Shown: in pieces, positions 17,240 to 24,618 of the stretch
Numbering within the stretch: position 1 is the stretch's first letter
Layout of the letters: each line of letters begins with the position of its first letter
Assembly: GCA_024405875.1 (NCBI GenBank)
Contig: JAKSOA010000019.1
Coordinates: 1 to 35,299 of the forward strand
DNA: 35,299 nucleotides
Direction: 5' to 3'
Source of the DNA: Paludibacteraceae bacterium
GTDB taxonomy: Bacteria; Bacteroidota; Bacteroidia; Bacteroidales; Paludibacteraceae
Notes under the pieces: generated by a model
The model's database searches: none
The model's input: the letters and a program-made list of their open reading frames with translations, nothing else
What the model was told of the DNA's origin: nothing
Program-made: the position numbers and the translations under genes

Positions 17240-17920
17240 TTACCAATCCTTCTCCAGACTGCGTTGCGCAGGTCTTTGCTGCATCTTCTCTTGCGTATCC
17301 TCCTCCTGCTCCGCAAATGCGTTCAGAATCTGCTCCGCAGTCTCCTTGTCCATCTTCTCATCCTGGTCTTGAGGTTGCTGTTGTTGCTGATTCTGCTGGT
17401 CTTGCTTATCCTGTTGCTGTTGCTCCTGCTGTTGTTGTTGCTGCTGTTCCTGATTCTTATTTTGCTCCTGATTCTGCTGTTGCTGTTGTTGCTGCTGTTG
17501 TTGCAGTTTTTCCTGTGCAAGAGCAAGATTATATCGGGTCTCATCATCTTTAGGGTTACTCATAAGTGACTTTTTGTAAGCCTCTATGCTTTGCCCATAA
17601 TCCTCAGCCTTATATAACGCATTGCCCATATTATGATATATGGATGCAAGTTTACCCTTGTCAGTTGTAAGTTTTGAAGCGTCATTGAACGCTGACGCCG
17701 CCTCCTTGTACTTTCCCTGACCATATAGCGCATTACCTAAATTATAGGCACTCTCCACACTTGCGGCATCTTTCTGCAAGCCCTTACGATATTGAGTCTC
17801 ACTATCAACATACTTTTCAGAACGGTATAGTTTGTTACCCTTACGTATATCGGGGTTGGCATTACCTGCGTAAACCATTACTGGCAAAAATAGTGCCAAA
17901 TATAATATCAACTGTCTCAT
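17240..17920 (-). CDS. batC: BatC: TPR protein with Gln-rich region
   Basis: A 226-residue protein with signal peptide (MRQLILYLALFLPVMVYAGN) and two to three TPR repeats at about 28-145 (ESAYNLGNALYGQGKYKEA; IYHNMGNALYKAEDYGQ). From about 146 to 192 the sequence is almost entirely Gln with a few Asn, Glu, Lys and Asp, encoded by mixed CAG/CAA codons. The tail (KMDKETAEQILNAFAEQEED) is typical of BatC. The ATG overlaps the batB stop by 4 bases (ATGA), implying coupled translation. Leu/Ala-rich open frames on the opposite strand are shadows of the CAG run. Confidence 0.92.
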   Translation of the reverse strand: MRQLILYLALFLPVMVYAGNANPDIRKGNKLYRSEKYVDSETQYRKGLQKDAASVESAYNLGNALYGQGKYKEAASAFNDASKLTTDKGKLASIYHNMGNALYKAEDYGQSIEAYKKSLMSNPKDDETRYNLALAQEKLQQQQQQQQQQNQEQNKNQEQQQQQQQEQQQQDKQDQQNQQQQQPQDQDEKMDKETAEQILNAFAEQEEDTQEKMQQRPAQRSLEKDW

Positions 17921-18939
17921 CTGTCAAATAATTTTACATTTTTGAGTAACGGGTTCTGTTTATCCATCAAACATAACTCACACAAGATAAGCAGAAGGGC
18001 TATTACGGCAAATGATGCGTACTGCTCATTAAACGCAGTGTAAACTTCACTCTCCATATCTGTCTTTGACAATTTGTCCAACTCCTTGCCAAGAGCACGC
18101 ACTGCACTGTTGGCATTGTCGGCTCTGACATAGACACCACCGCCGGCACCCGCTATATCAGCGCACATCTGCTCATTAAGTTTGGTTATTATGACATTGC
18201 CATCACGGTCTTTTCTGAAACTGTTTGTACCCTTGATAGGAATAGGACCGCCCTGCGGAGTGCCTAATCCCATTACATTCACGCTCACACCTGCCTCAAG
18301 AGCCCTTGCGGCGGCATCAACGGCGGCAGCCTCGTGGTCTTCACCATCTGTTATTATTACAATGGAATGACTCACCTTCTCATCAGGTGTGAACATACCC
18401 ATACTCATTCTTATGGCGGCGGCGATATCAGTTCCCTGAAGTGACACCATACCCGGATTAATGGAATTCAGGAACATCTTGGCACTACCCACATCTGTGG
18501 TCATTGGCATCTGAACGTATGCGTCACCGGCAAAGACTATAAGCCCTACCTTGTCATTCTCAAGTTTGTCAATAAGGCGGTTTAGAACCTGCTTGGCACG
18601 GGACATACGGTCTGGCTTGACATCATCAGAAAGCATTGAGTTTGAGACATCTATGCAAACCATCAGTTCTATGCCCTGACGTTTCACCTTCTCTTTTTTG
18701 GTGCCATACTGAGGACCCGCCGCTACAAATATAAGAAGCGTAAGAGCCACGATTGACAAATAGAATTTAACACGAGGGCGGATATGAGATACCTCTGGCA
18801 TCAGTCCGCTCAAAAGTTGCTTCTCCCCCATCTTCTTCAATCTACGGCTCTTAATAATAAGACCATAGTAAAACAGACCTATCAGAATAGGAACTATTAT
18901 GAGGGTATATAATATTTCAGGATGTGCGAATCTAAACAT
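17917..18939 (-). CDS. batB: BatB: VWA-domain membrane protein
   Basis: A 340-residue protein with an N-terminal transmembrane segment (ILYTLIIVPILIGLFYYGL), a second at about 62-76, a VWA domain with MIDAS motif DVSNSM near residue 98 and a later TDGED, and a C-terminal transmembrane helix (FAVIALLLILCELCLM). It corresponds to BatB of Bacteroides fragilis. It probably acts with BatA on the periplasmic face. The TAATTRC array ends 7 bases before its ATG. It is separated from batA by 181 bases of repeats but overlaps batC by 4 bases. Confidence 0.94.
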   Translation of the reverse strand: MFRFAHPEILYTLIIVPILIGLFYYGLIIKSRRLKKMGEKQLLSGLMPEVSHIRPRVKFYLSIVALTLLIFVAAGPQYGTKKEKVKRQGIELMVCIDVSNSMLSDDVKPDRMSRAKQVLNRLIDKLENDKVGLIVFAGDAYVQMPMTTDVGSAKMFLNSINPGMVSLQGTDIAAAIRMSMGMFTPDEKVSHSIVIITDGEDHEAAAVDAAARALEAGVSVNVMGLGTPQGGPIPIKGTNSFRKDRDGNVIITKLNEQMCADIAGAGGGVYVRADNANSAVRALGKELDKLSKTDMESEVYTAFNEQYASFAVIALLLILCELCLMDKQNPLLKNVKLFDR

Positions 18940-18946
18940 TTATTTC

Positions 18947-18996
18947 AATTAGCAATTAGTAATTAGTAATTAGTAATTAGAAATTAAGAATTAACA
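18947..18996 (-). repeat. TAATTRC heptad array directly upstream of batB
   Basis: On the minus strand TAATTAC TAATTAC TAATTAC TAATTGC TAATTG runs up to 7 bases before the batB start codon, preceded by degenerate TTAATTC units. Confidence 0.85.
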
Positions 18997-19051
18997 TACA
19001 AATTTAATAAACCGCTTCCTTATGGAGCACCTCTGGTGCGACAAAGCCACT

Positions 19052-19130
19052 CCCTGAGGGAGGGGTTTAGGGTGGGGTCTGATAATGCCTTAATACTTTA
19101 AACTTAGGCTCCGCCTAAGTTTAAGGTATT
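19052..19130 (-). repeat. Hairpins between batA and batB, one overlapping the batA stop
   Basis: CTCCCTGAGGGAG lies near 19052-19064. A long stem with arms 19092-19109 and 19113-19130 (18 bp, one mismatch on the transcript, 3-base loop) contains the batA stop codon TAA (19121-19123). There is no T run after it on the minus strand, so it is a pause, processing or stability element more than a classic terminator. Confidence 0.8.
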
Positions 19131-20104
19131 GACCTTAAAATTGTATTTTTTAAAATCACTGAACATATAACACACAGCACGGCAAGAAGGGCGAACCAAT
19201 GGAACATCTCCTCTTTCTGGCTGAACTCACTAACATTAATTATTGTCTTCTCAAGGGTATCAATATCCTGGTAAATCTGTTCCAGAGACTTATTGTCAGT
19301 GGCACGGAAATACTTACCGCCTGTAATATTGGCAATCTGCTCAAGCGTAGGTTCATCTATATCAACCTCAATATCTTGATACTGAATGCCATACGGGGTT
19401 TGAACCGGATATGGCGCCATACCTTGTTTACCTACACCTATAGTATATATCCTTATGCCAAAGGTCTTGGCAATCTCTCCAGCGGTAACAGGTGCTATCT
19501 CTCCACGATTGTTTGAGCCGTCAGTAAGCAGAATAATAACCTTTGATTTTGCCTGACTGTCCTTCAGACGATTAATTGCCGTGGCAAGTCCGTTTCCAAT
19601 GGCTGTTCCGTCCTCAATCATTCCGCTCTTGACACCGCTTATAAGATTTATAAGTTGGGCGTGGTTTATTGTAAGAGGACACTGCGTGAAACTCTCTCCG
19701 GCAAAAAGCACTACCCCGATGTTATCATTAGGACGCTCATTTATAAAGTGTGTGGCAACCTTCTTGGCAGCCTCCAACCTGTTTGGTTTCAAATCCTCTG
19801 CAAGCATACTTGAAGAGATGTCAAGTGACATTACAATATCAATACCCTCCGTTGTCTTATTGCTCCAACTGTCACTCATTTGCGGACGTGCGAGAGCGCA
19901 AACAACAGCACAGTATGCTATTACAGAGAGTATGAACGGCAGATGACGCAGATAAACCACCGCCTGTTTTGGAGCCTTTTCAAAAGCCTCTGTAGTTGAT
20001 ATTGTAAGATTAGCCTTGAATGTATCCTCTTTTAAGATGTACCATACTATAAGCGGAACAAGCAGGATTAGCATCAAGAACCATAGCGGACTTGCGAACG
20101 TCAT
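19121..20104 (-). CDS. batA: BatA: VWA-domain membrane protein
   Basis: A 327-residue protein with N-terminal transmembrane helices (PLWFLMLILLVPLIVWYIL, then FILSVIAYCAVVCALA), a VWA domain with MIDAS motif DISSSM near residue 97 and TDGSNNRG, and a C-terminal transmembrane helix (WFALLAVLCVICSVIL). It fits BatA, the paralogue of BatB. The ATG overlaps the stop of the upstream gene by 4 bases. Its stop codon and final residues (RSIP) are coded by the arm of a long hairpin. Octamer at 19714-19721. Confidence 0.94.
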   Translation of the reverse strand: MTFASPLWFLMLILLVPLIVWYILKEDTFKANLTISTTEAFEKAPKQAVVYLRHLPFILSVIAYCAVVCALARPQMSDSWSNKTTEGIDIVMSLDISSSMLAEDLKPNRLEAAKKVATHFINERPNDNIGVVLFAGESFTQCPLTINHAQLINLISGVKSGMIEDGTAIGNGLATAINRLKDSQAKSKVIILLTDGSNNRGEIAPVTAGEIAKTFGIRIYTIGVGKQGMAPYPVQTPYGIQYQDIEVDIDEPTLEQIANITGGKYFRATDNKSLEQIYQDIDTLEKTIINVSEFSQKEEMFHWFALLAVLCVICSVILKNTILRSIP

Positions 20105-21078
20105 ACCTCACCCTCCTTTCCTACATTATCTGCCTGAGGCTGAGCCTCATCATCAGTAACAACCTCCTGCGGTTTTGTCTTCTCCACAAAGGCGAAGGCG
20201 TTAATCATAGAGCGGTTGTTATCATCTTCCAAAGGTATATACTTTGCAAACTTAACTAAATCAGAGAGTTGAAGCATCTCCTTAAGCATAGCGCGCACCT
20301 GCTCAAACTCCGGATTTCTCTTAGTCAGTTCCAAAATTTGGTCAGTTGTAAGTTCCATTGCGTTAATAGAGAACTGCTTGTCAATATACTCACGTATTAC
20401 ATCTGTAACCTGTGTGTAGAAACCTTTAATGTCACTCTGCCACGCCTTTGAGTCCTTTATCTCCTCAAGACGCCGCAAGGCAATAACATACGGCGGAATA
20501 ACGGGTTCCTCCTTATGCGGAATAATTGTCACCTTTTTCTTGAATACATACTTCATAAGAATGTACGCCACAGCGGCAAGTACCACAAGAACAAGCAGAA
20601 CTATGCCTGCCCAATAGAAGAACTCAGCCCAAGAGAATGGAGGGTTCATAATATCCTTTACAGGGTTTATGTCTGACTCTGCCTGAACCTGCACACGGTC
20701 AACCACCAAGCCCAATGGTTTTGATGATGCATACTCACTCTCCGATTCAAACTTCTGTGCTGGTATAAAGTAAAATCCACTGTCAAATGCAGTTACAATA
20801 TACTCAAGATTAACTTGGATACGTCCGTCTCCTAAATCAACCGTATCTGGCTTAACCACCTCAACAAGGTCAACACCTGTTGTCACGGTATCAGTAAATA
20901 GCGGGCAACTTACCTTCTCCGCCTTATCCTGCGTAAGTTCATAGCGAAGTCTGGCTTGGTCTCCCATCACCATCTTTGACGGTTCTATCTTACCATATAC
21001 ACTTATTCCTGCATTAGCACCCAATGCAAATAGTAGTGCGGAAAATAAGGTTAATAATATTATTAGGTTTTTACTCAT
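20101..21078 (-). CDS. Membrane protein of the bat operon (BatD/DUF4381-like)
   Basis: A 325-residue protein starting at ATG 21076-21078; the track-type longer start is a TTG two codons upstream. Signal peptide MSKNLIILLTLFSALLFALG, a beta-rich periplasmic part (residues about 22-145), a transmembrane helix (FFYWAGIVLLVLVVLAAVAY) at about 172, then a cytoplasmic part with PPYVIALRRLEEIKD and YTQVTDVIREYIDKQF. This layout matches proteins found between the DUF58 and batA genes in Bacteroidetes (DUF4381-like). The precise role is unknown. It begins 12 bases after the DUF58 gene and overlaps batA by 4 bases. Confidence 0.8.
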   Translation of the reverse strand: MSKNLIILLTLFSALLFALGANAGISVYGKIEPSKMVMGDQARLRYELTQDKAEKVSCPLFTDTVTTGVDLVEVVKPDTVDLGDGRIQVNLEYIVTAFDSGFYFIPAQKFESESEYASSKPLGLVVDRVQVQAESDINPVKDIMNPPFSWAEFFYWAGIVLLVLVVLAAVAYILMKYVFKKKVTIIPHKEEPVIPPYVIALRRLEEIKDSKAWQSDIKGFYTQVTDVIREYIDKQFSINAMELTTDQILELTKRNPEFEQVRAMLKEMLQLSDLVKFAKYIPLEDDNNRSMINAFAFVEKTKPQEVVTDDEAQPQADNVGKEGEV

Positions 21079-21090
21079 AATCAATATATT

Positions 21091-21957
21091 TCATCCTCTC
21101 ATTCTGAACAATGAAATCAATGATTTAACATAATCATCTGATGTTGAAACACTTACCATATCAACACCACTTTTTGAGAAAGAGGTGGTTATACGCTCCT
21201 GACGGCTACGCCACTTCTCTTCATACAAGCGACGAACGCTGCTGTTTGAGGTATCAACATAGATGACTTTCCCTGTTTCAGAGTCAACAACCTTCAACAG
21301 CCCGACATCGGGGAGATAGGTATCCTTTACATCATATACCTGCAAGGCAACCAAATCGTGTTTTCTTGAGGCAATCATAAGTGACTTTTCAAACTCAGGG
21401 GCAATGAAATCTGATATTAGAAATGCCGTGCAACGCCTCTTAATTACATTTGAGAAGTATTGCAACACGCAAGATATATCACTCTTCTTACTTTCAGGCT
21501 GAAACTCAAGCAATTCCCTGATAATATAAAGGATATGTTTTTTACCCTTCTGCGGTGCTATGAACTTCTCCACTTTGTCTGAAAAGAATATGACACCAAT
21601 CTTATCATTATTCTGAATGGCGGAAAAGGCAAGGGTGGCGGCTATCTCTGTTATCATCTGACGTTTTGTACAACCTTCAGTACCAAAAGCACCGCTACCA
21701 GAGACATCAATAAGCAACATTACGGTAAGTTCCCTCTCCTCTTCAAACACCTTTACGTATGGGTGGTTAAAGCGGGCGGTAACATTCCAGTCAATGCTTC
21801 TGACATCATCTCCCGGCTGATACTCACGCACCTCAGAGAACGCCATTCCCCTACCCTTGAAGGCGGTATGATACTGCCCAGCAAAGATATTTTGTGACAG
21901 TCCTCTGGTCTTTATCTCAACCTGACGAACTTTTTTTAGTATCTCGCTAGTTTGCAT
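21091..21957 (-). CDS. DUF58 (VWA-like) protein
   Basis: A 288-residue soluble protein. The DUF58 signature is complete: GRGMAFSEVREYQPGDDVRSIDWNVTA is spread over residues 35-61, and LLIDVSGSGAF starts a VWA-like fold with an atypical MIDAS (DVSGS). DUF58 proteins always accompany MoxR ATPases. Its ATG overlaps the moxR stop by one base (TAATG), so translation is coupled. Octamer at 21306-21313. Confidence 0.95.
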   Translation of the reverse strand: MQTSEILKKVRQVEIKTRGLSQNIFAGQYHTAFKGRGMAFSEVREYQPGDDVRSIDWNVTARFNHPYVKVFEEERELTVMLLIDVSGSGAFGTEGCTKRQMITEIAATLAFSAIQNNDKIGVIFFSDKVEKFIAPQKGKKHILYIIRELLEFQPESKKSDISCVLQYFSNVIKRRCTAFLISDFIAPEFEKSLMIASRKHDLVALQVYDVKDTYLPDVGLLKVVDSETGKVIYVDTSNSSVRRLYEEKWRSRQERITTSFSKSGVDMVSVSTSDDYVKSLISLFRMRG

Positions 21958-22949
21958 TATGGTACTTCTACTGCATTAAGTATCTCTGACACAATCTCCT
22001 CAGATGTAAGGTTGTTTGCCTCTGCCTCATAACTAATGCCAATACGGTGGCGGAGGACATCGTGGCAAACGGCACGTACATCTTCAGGAATTACATAGCC
22101 TCTATGCTTGATGAAAGCGTATGAACGGGCAGCCTGTGCAAGTGAAATTGAGGCACGAGGTGAAGCCCCGAATGAAATCATTCCCTCAAGGTTCTCCAAT
22201 CCGTATGCCTTAGGGTCACGGGTGGCAAACACAATATCAAGAATATATTTCTCAATTTTCTCATCAATGTATATCATACGAACAACCTCACGGGCGTCAA
22301 GAATCTCCTGAGGCTTAAGCACTGGAGCGATAGGCGCCGGTTTAGCCCCGATGTTCTGACGGATTATGAGTCTCTCCTCCTCAAGTTTAGGGTAACTTAC
22401 AATAACCTTCATCATAAAACGGTCAACCTGTGCCTCTGGCAGCGGATAGGTACCCTCCTGCTCTATAGGGTTCTGTGTAGCAAGAACAAGGAACGGCGCA
22501 TCAAGTTTGTATGTGGTGTCTGCAAGTGTAACCTGACGCTCCTGCATAGCCTCAAGAAGCGCACTCTGAACCTTTGCCGGAGCACGGTTAATCTCATCGG
22601 CAAGAATGAAGTTTGCGAATATAGGTCCTTTCTTCACCACGAACTCTTCTGTCTTCTGACTGTAGATAAGTGTACCCAACACATCGGCTGGCAATAGGTC
22701 AGGGGTGAACTGAATACGGCTGTATTTGCTGTCAATAAGTTGTGCAAGTGTCTTAATGGCAAGTGTCTTTGCCAAACCTGGCACACCCTCAAGCAATATA
22801 TGACCATCAGAAAGCAGACCTATCAGCAGTGACTCCACAAGGTGTTTCTGACCAACAATAACTTTGTCCATACCCATAGTAAGGACATCAACAAACTCAC
22901 TCTTCTTCTCAATAAGTGAGTTCAATTCTCTGATATCAACTGGTTGCAT
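21957..22949 (-). CDS. MoxR-family AAA+ ATPase of the bat operon
   Basis: A 330-residue AAA+ ATPase, chaperone-like, predicted to act with the VWA proteins encoded downstream. EGVPGLAKTL is the Walker A of this family, ILADEINRAPAKVQSALLEAMQE is split as Walker B and sensor region, and LATQNPIEQEGTYPLPEAQ is the MoxR hallmark. It is the first gene of the moxR-DUF58-bat cluster. The start at 22947-22949 is preceded within 10 bases by TAATTRC repeats. I found no TAnnTTTG box in the 144-base spacer upstream, so either the promoter is divergent or transcription reads in from the HU genes. Octamer at 22346-22353. Confidence 0.96.
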   Translation of the reverse strand: MQPVDIRELNSLIEKKSEFVDVLTMGMDKVIVGQKHLVESLLIGLLSDGHILLEGVPGLAKTLAIKTLAQLIDSKYSRIQFTPDLLPADVLGTLIYSQKTEEFVVKKGPIFANFILADEINRAPAKVQSALLEAMQERQVTLADTTYKLDAPFLVLATQNPIEQEGTYPLPEAQVDRFMMKVIVSYPKLEEERLIIRQNIGAKPAPIAPVLKPQEILDAREVVRMIYIDEKIEKYILDIVFATRDPKAYGLENLEGMISFGASPRASISLAQAARSYAFIKHRGYVIPEDVRAVCHDVLRHRIGISYEAEANNLTSEEIVSEILNAVEVP

Positions 22950-22952
22950 ATA

Positions 22953-23036
22953 AATAATTAGTAATTAGTAATTAACAATTAACATTTGTTAAAACTTTGT
23001 TATAACTTTTAACTTTTCTTTTTTAACTTTTCACTT
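22953..23036 (-). repeat. Repeats in front of moxR
   Basis: TAATTAC heptads (22953-22984) lie next to the start codon. Further upstream, 23009-23035 is an inverted copy (26 of 27 bases) of the A/T repeat at 10911 and 17137. The remaining 57 bases to the HU-fusion stop hold nothing recognisable. Confidence 0.75.
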
Positions 23037-23093
23037 TTCATTTCCTTCATTTCCTTATAAAACTCTATCTCAACATTTTTATTGTGTTTATAA

Positions 23094-24239
23094 TCAATAT
23101 TTTTGAGCGAGTTCACGGGCAAACTCAAGAGCTTCAGGGCTGTCCGGGTCTGTAAGTTCCGGCGGCAAGTCGGCTATCTTGAGTTCCATTCCTTTGTTCA
23201 CACCACTCGGACTACGCAAGACATCACGGTTTGCATCATATACATAAACCCAAAAGTCCTTGCTTCCGTACGCACGGTACGCCACCATTGTCAGACGGCT
23301 GCCGTCAATTACAGTCACCACCTCACGCACCGGCGCCTCCGCAGCCATTTTACGTGTATATGAATGAATGTCAAATTTTGCTGAAACCTCTGCGTTACTT
23401 ACAGAGTCCTGATAAGCAAGAAGCGTACTATCTACCATTACCGCAACTGTATCAGCGGCAACGGGTTCTTCAGAAACATTAACCTCTTCATACGCAGACT
23501 CATCTGCGGCAACAGTCTCTGGATAAAACTCATCACTTTCATCAGCAAACCATTTGTCTGTATATGGTTTCCAATATTGGCTGGTGCATAAGATAGCAAT
23601 CAGCAAAATGTTTATGACTATCAGCACAATCCACCACGGGTTTAAACCCTTCCTTTCCTCAGATTCCTTCCTTTCCTCACTTTCCTCCAATTCCTTAGAT
23701 TCCTCCCTTTCCTCCTTTTCCTCACCTTCTTCTTTACAAAACTCCGTTTTGTGAATATTTTCGTCGCTCGGCATAGAAATCTCGTTTTCTCTGCTCTCGC
23801 TACTCAAATATTTCTCCTTTTTCATTTCTCCTTTACAACTTCGTTGTGATTCTTGTTCGTGACTCGGCATAGAAAATAAATTTTCTCTGCTCTCGCTACT
23901 CCAAGAATTCTCATTTCTCCTCTCTTCTTCCGTGGTCGTGGAGAGATGTGCGTACGGTGCGTTCACCTGCTGTTTCACTCCCTCTTCAGGAATGAACTGA
24001 ACCTTGTTATGAGATGGTAGAATAATCTCATTGCCCGTTGCCACATCAACGCTCCTGCGCTGCTCAACTCTTATAACCTTGAAAGTGCCTAATCCCTTTA
24101 CCTTGACAATGCCGTCTTTCTGCAAATACTCACCTATGACCTCAACCAACTCTCTCAGGAATTGCTCTGAGAACTTCTTTGTCTGCTTAGACTGACTTGC
24201 AATGAGGTCAATTATCTCTTGAATATTAATTTTGTCCAT
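23094..24239 (-). CDS. HU-like DNA-binding protein fused to transmembrane and LysM-like domains
   Basis: A 381-residue protein. Residues 1-90 are an HU/IHF-type domain (GIVKVKGLGTFKVIRVEQR). Residues 100-198 are a charged linker, very rich in Glu, Lys and Ser, containing two copies of SSESREN..SMPS 32 residues apart. A single transmembrane helix follows at about 201-222 (PWWIVLIVINILLIAIL). The outside part ends with a LysM-like module (DGSRLTMVAYRAYGSKDFWV...ELKIADLP). HU-transmembrane proteins are known in Bacteroidetes; this would link nucleoid to the cell wall or envelope, as an inference. Heptad repeats lie immediately before the ATG. The linker is coded by dispersed repeat DNA. Confidence 0.8.
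   Translation of the reverse strand: MDKINIQEIIDLIASQSKQTKKFSEQFLRELVEVIGEYLQKDGIVKVKGLGTFKVIRVEQRRSVDVATGNEIILPSHNKVQFIPEEGVKQQVNAPYAHLSTTTEEERRNENSWSSESRENLFSMPSHEQESQRSCKGEMKKEKYLSSESRENEISMPSDENIHKTEFCKEEGEEKEEREESKELEESEERKESEERKGLNPWWIVLIVINILLIAILCTSQYWKPYTDKWFADESDEFYPETVAADESAYEEVNVSEEPVAADTVAVMVDSTLLAYQDSVSNAEVSAKFDIHSYTRKMAAEAPVREVVTVIDGSRLTMVAYRAYGSKDFWVYVYDANRDVLRSPSGVNKGMELKIADLPPELTDPDSPEALEFARELAQKY
23767..23901 (-). repeat. Repeat DNA inside the HU-fusion coding region
   Basis: Two 39-bp copies (23767-23805 and 23863-23901, 34 of 39 identical, period 96 bases = 32 codons) flank 23812-23839, which matches the batD-batE spacer at 27 of 28 bases. Everything stays in frame. Confidence 0.85.
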
Positions 24240-24270
24240 AAATTAGTAATTAGCAATTAGTAATTAATAG
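24240..24270 (-). repeat. TAATTRC heptads between HU and the HU-fusion gene
   Basis: TTAATTAC TAATTGC TAATTAC TAATTT lies directly before the ATG of the HU-fusion gene. The same bases supply the last four codons (LITN, C) and the stop of the preceding HU gene. Confidence 0.85.
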
Positions 24271-24528
24271 TTTACACTTCTCTGAAGGTTTGAACACTAA
24301 CGTCAGTTTTGGCGGCACATTCATCTGTAAACCGCTTGACGGATTTATTATAACCCTTTCACTCTTTTTTCTCACTTCAAAAGAGCCGAATCCATGCAAC
24401 ATAAGGCTTGTATCCTCTTTCATAGAGTCCACGATAGCCGCAGTAGAGGCGTCAAGCATATCTGACGCTTGCTTTTGAGTTACACCCAAACGCTTTGATA
24501 GTTCTGCAATAAGTCCCTTATTATTCAT
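24250..24528 (-). CDS. HU-family DNA-binding protein
   Basis: A 92-residue nucleoid protein that binds and bends DNA. The family pattern is clear: KGLIAELSKRLGVTQKQASD, then LMLHGFGSFEVRKKSERV, NPSSG and a beta-arm region. The canonical GRNP motif is replaced by IINPSSG, so it belongs to a divergent Bacteroidetes group. Its last residues (LLITNC) and stop are coded by the heptad repeat. It follows rimO by 49 bases and precedes the HU-transmembrane gene by 10 bases. Confidence 0.9.
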   Translation of the reverse strand: MNNKGLIAELSKRLGVTQKQASDMLDASTAAIVDSMKEDTSLMLHGFGSFEVRKKSERVIINPSSGLQMNVPPKLTLVFKPSEKCKLLITNC

Positions 24529-24562
24529 TTTTAATTTAATTTGTTTTCATACATTAGGTAAA

Positions 24563-24618
24563 GATTTTTCGCTTCGCTCAAAATGACGGGAAATGGTCTC
24601 GCTCAAAATGACGGGAAA
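24563..24618 (-). repeat. Two copies of CCCGTCATTTTGAGCG at the rimO end
   Basis: Full copy 24563-24590 and truncated copy 24597-24618, 20-base direct repeat TCGCTCAAAATGACGGGAAA on the plus strand. They encode RimO residues ISRHFERDHFPSF and the TGA stop. Confidence 0.85.

Noticed and set aside
17264-17569. Long Leu-rich and Ala/Val-rich frames opposite batC
   Set aside because: Antisense shadows of the CAG/CAA tract.
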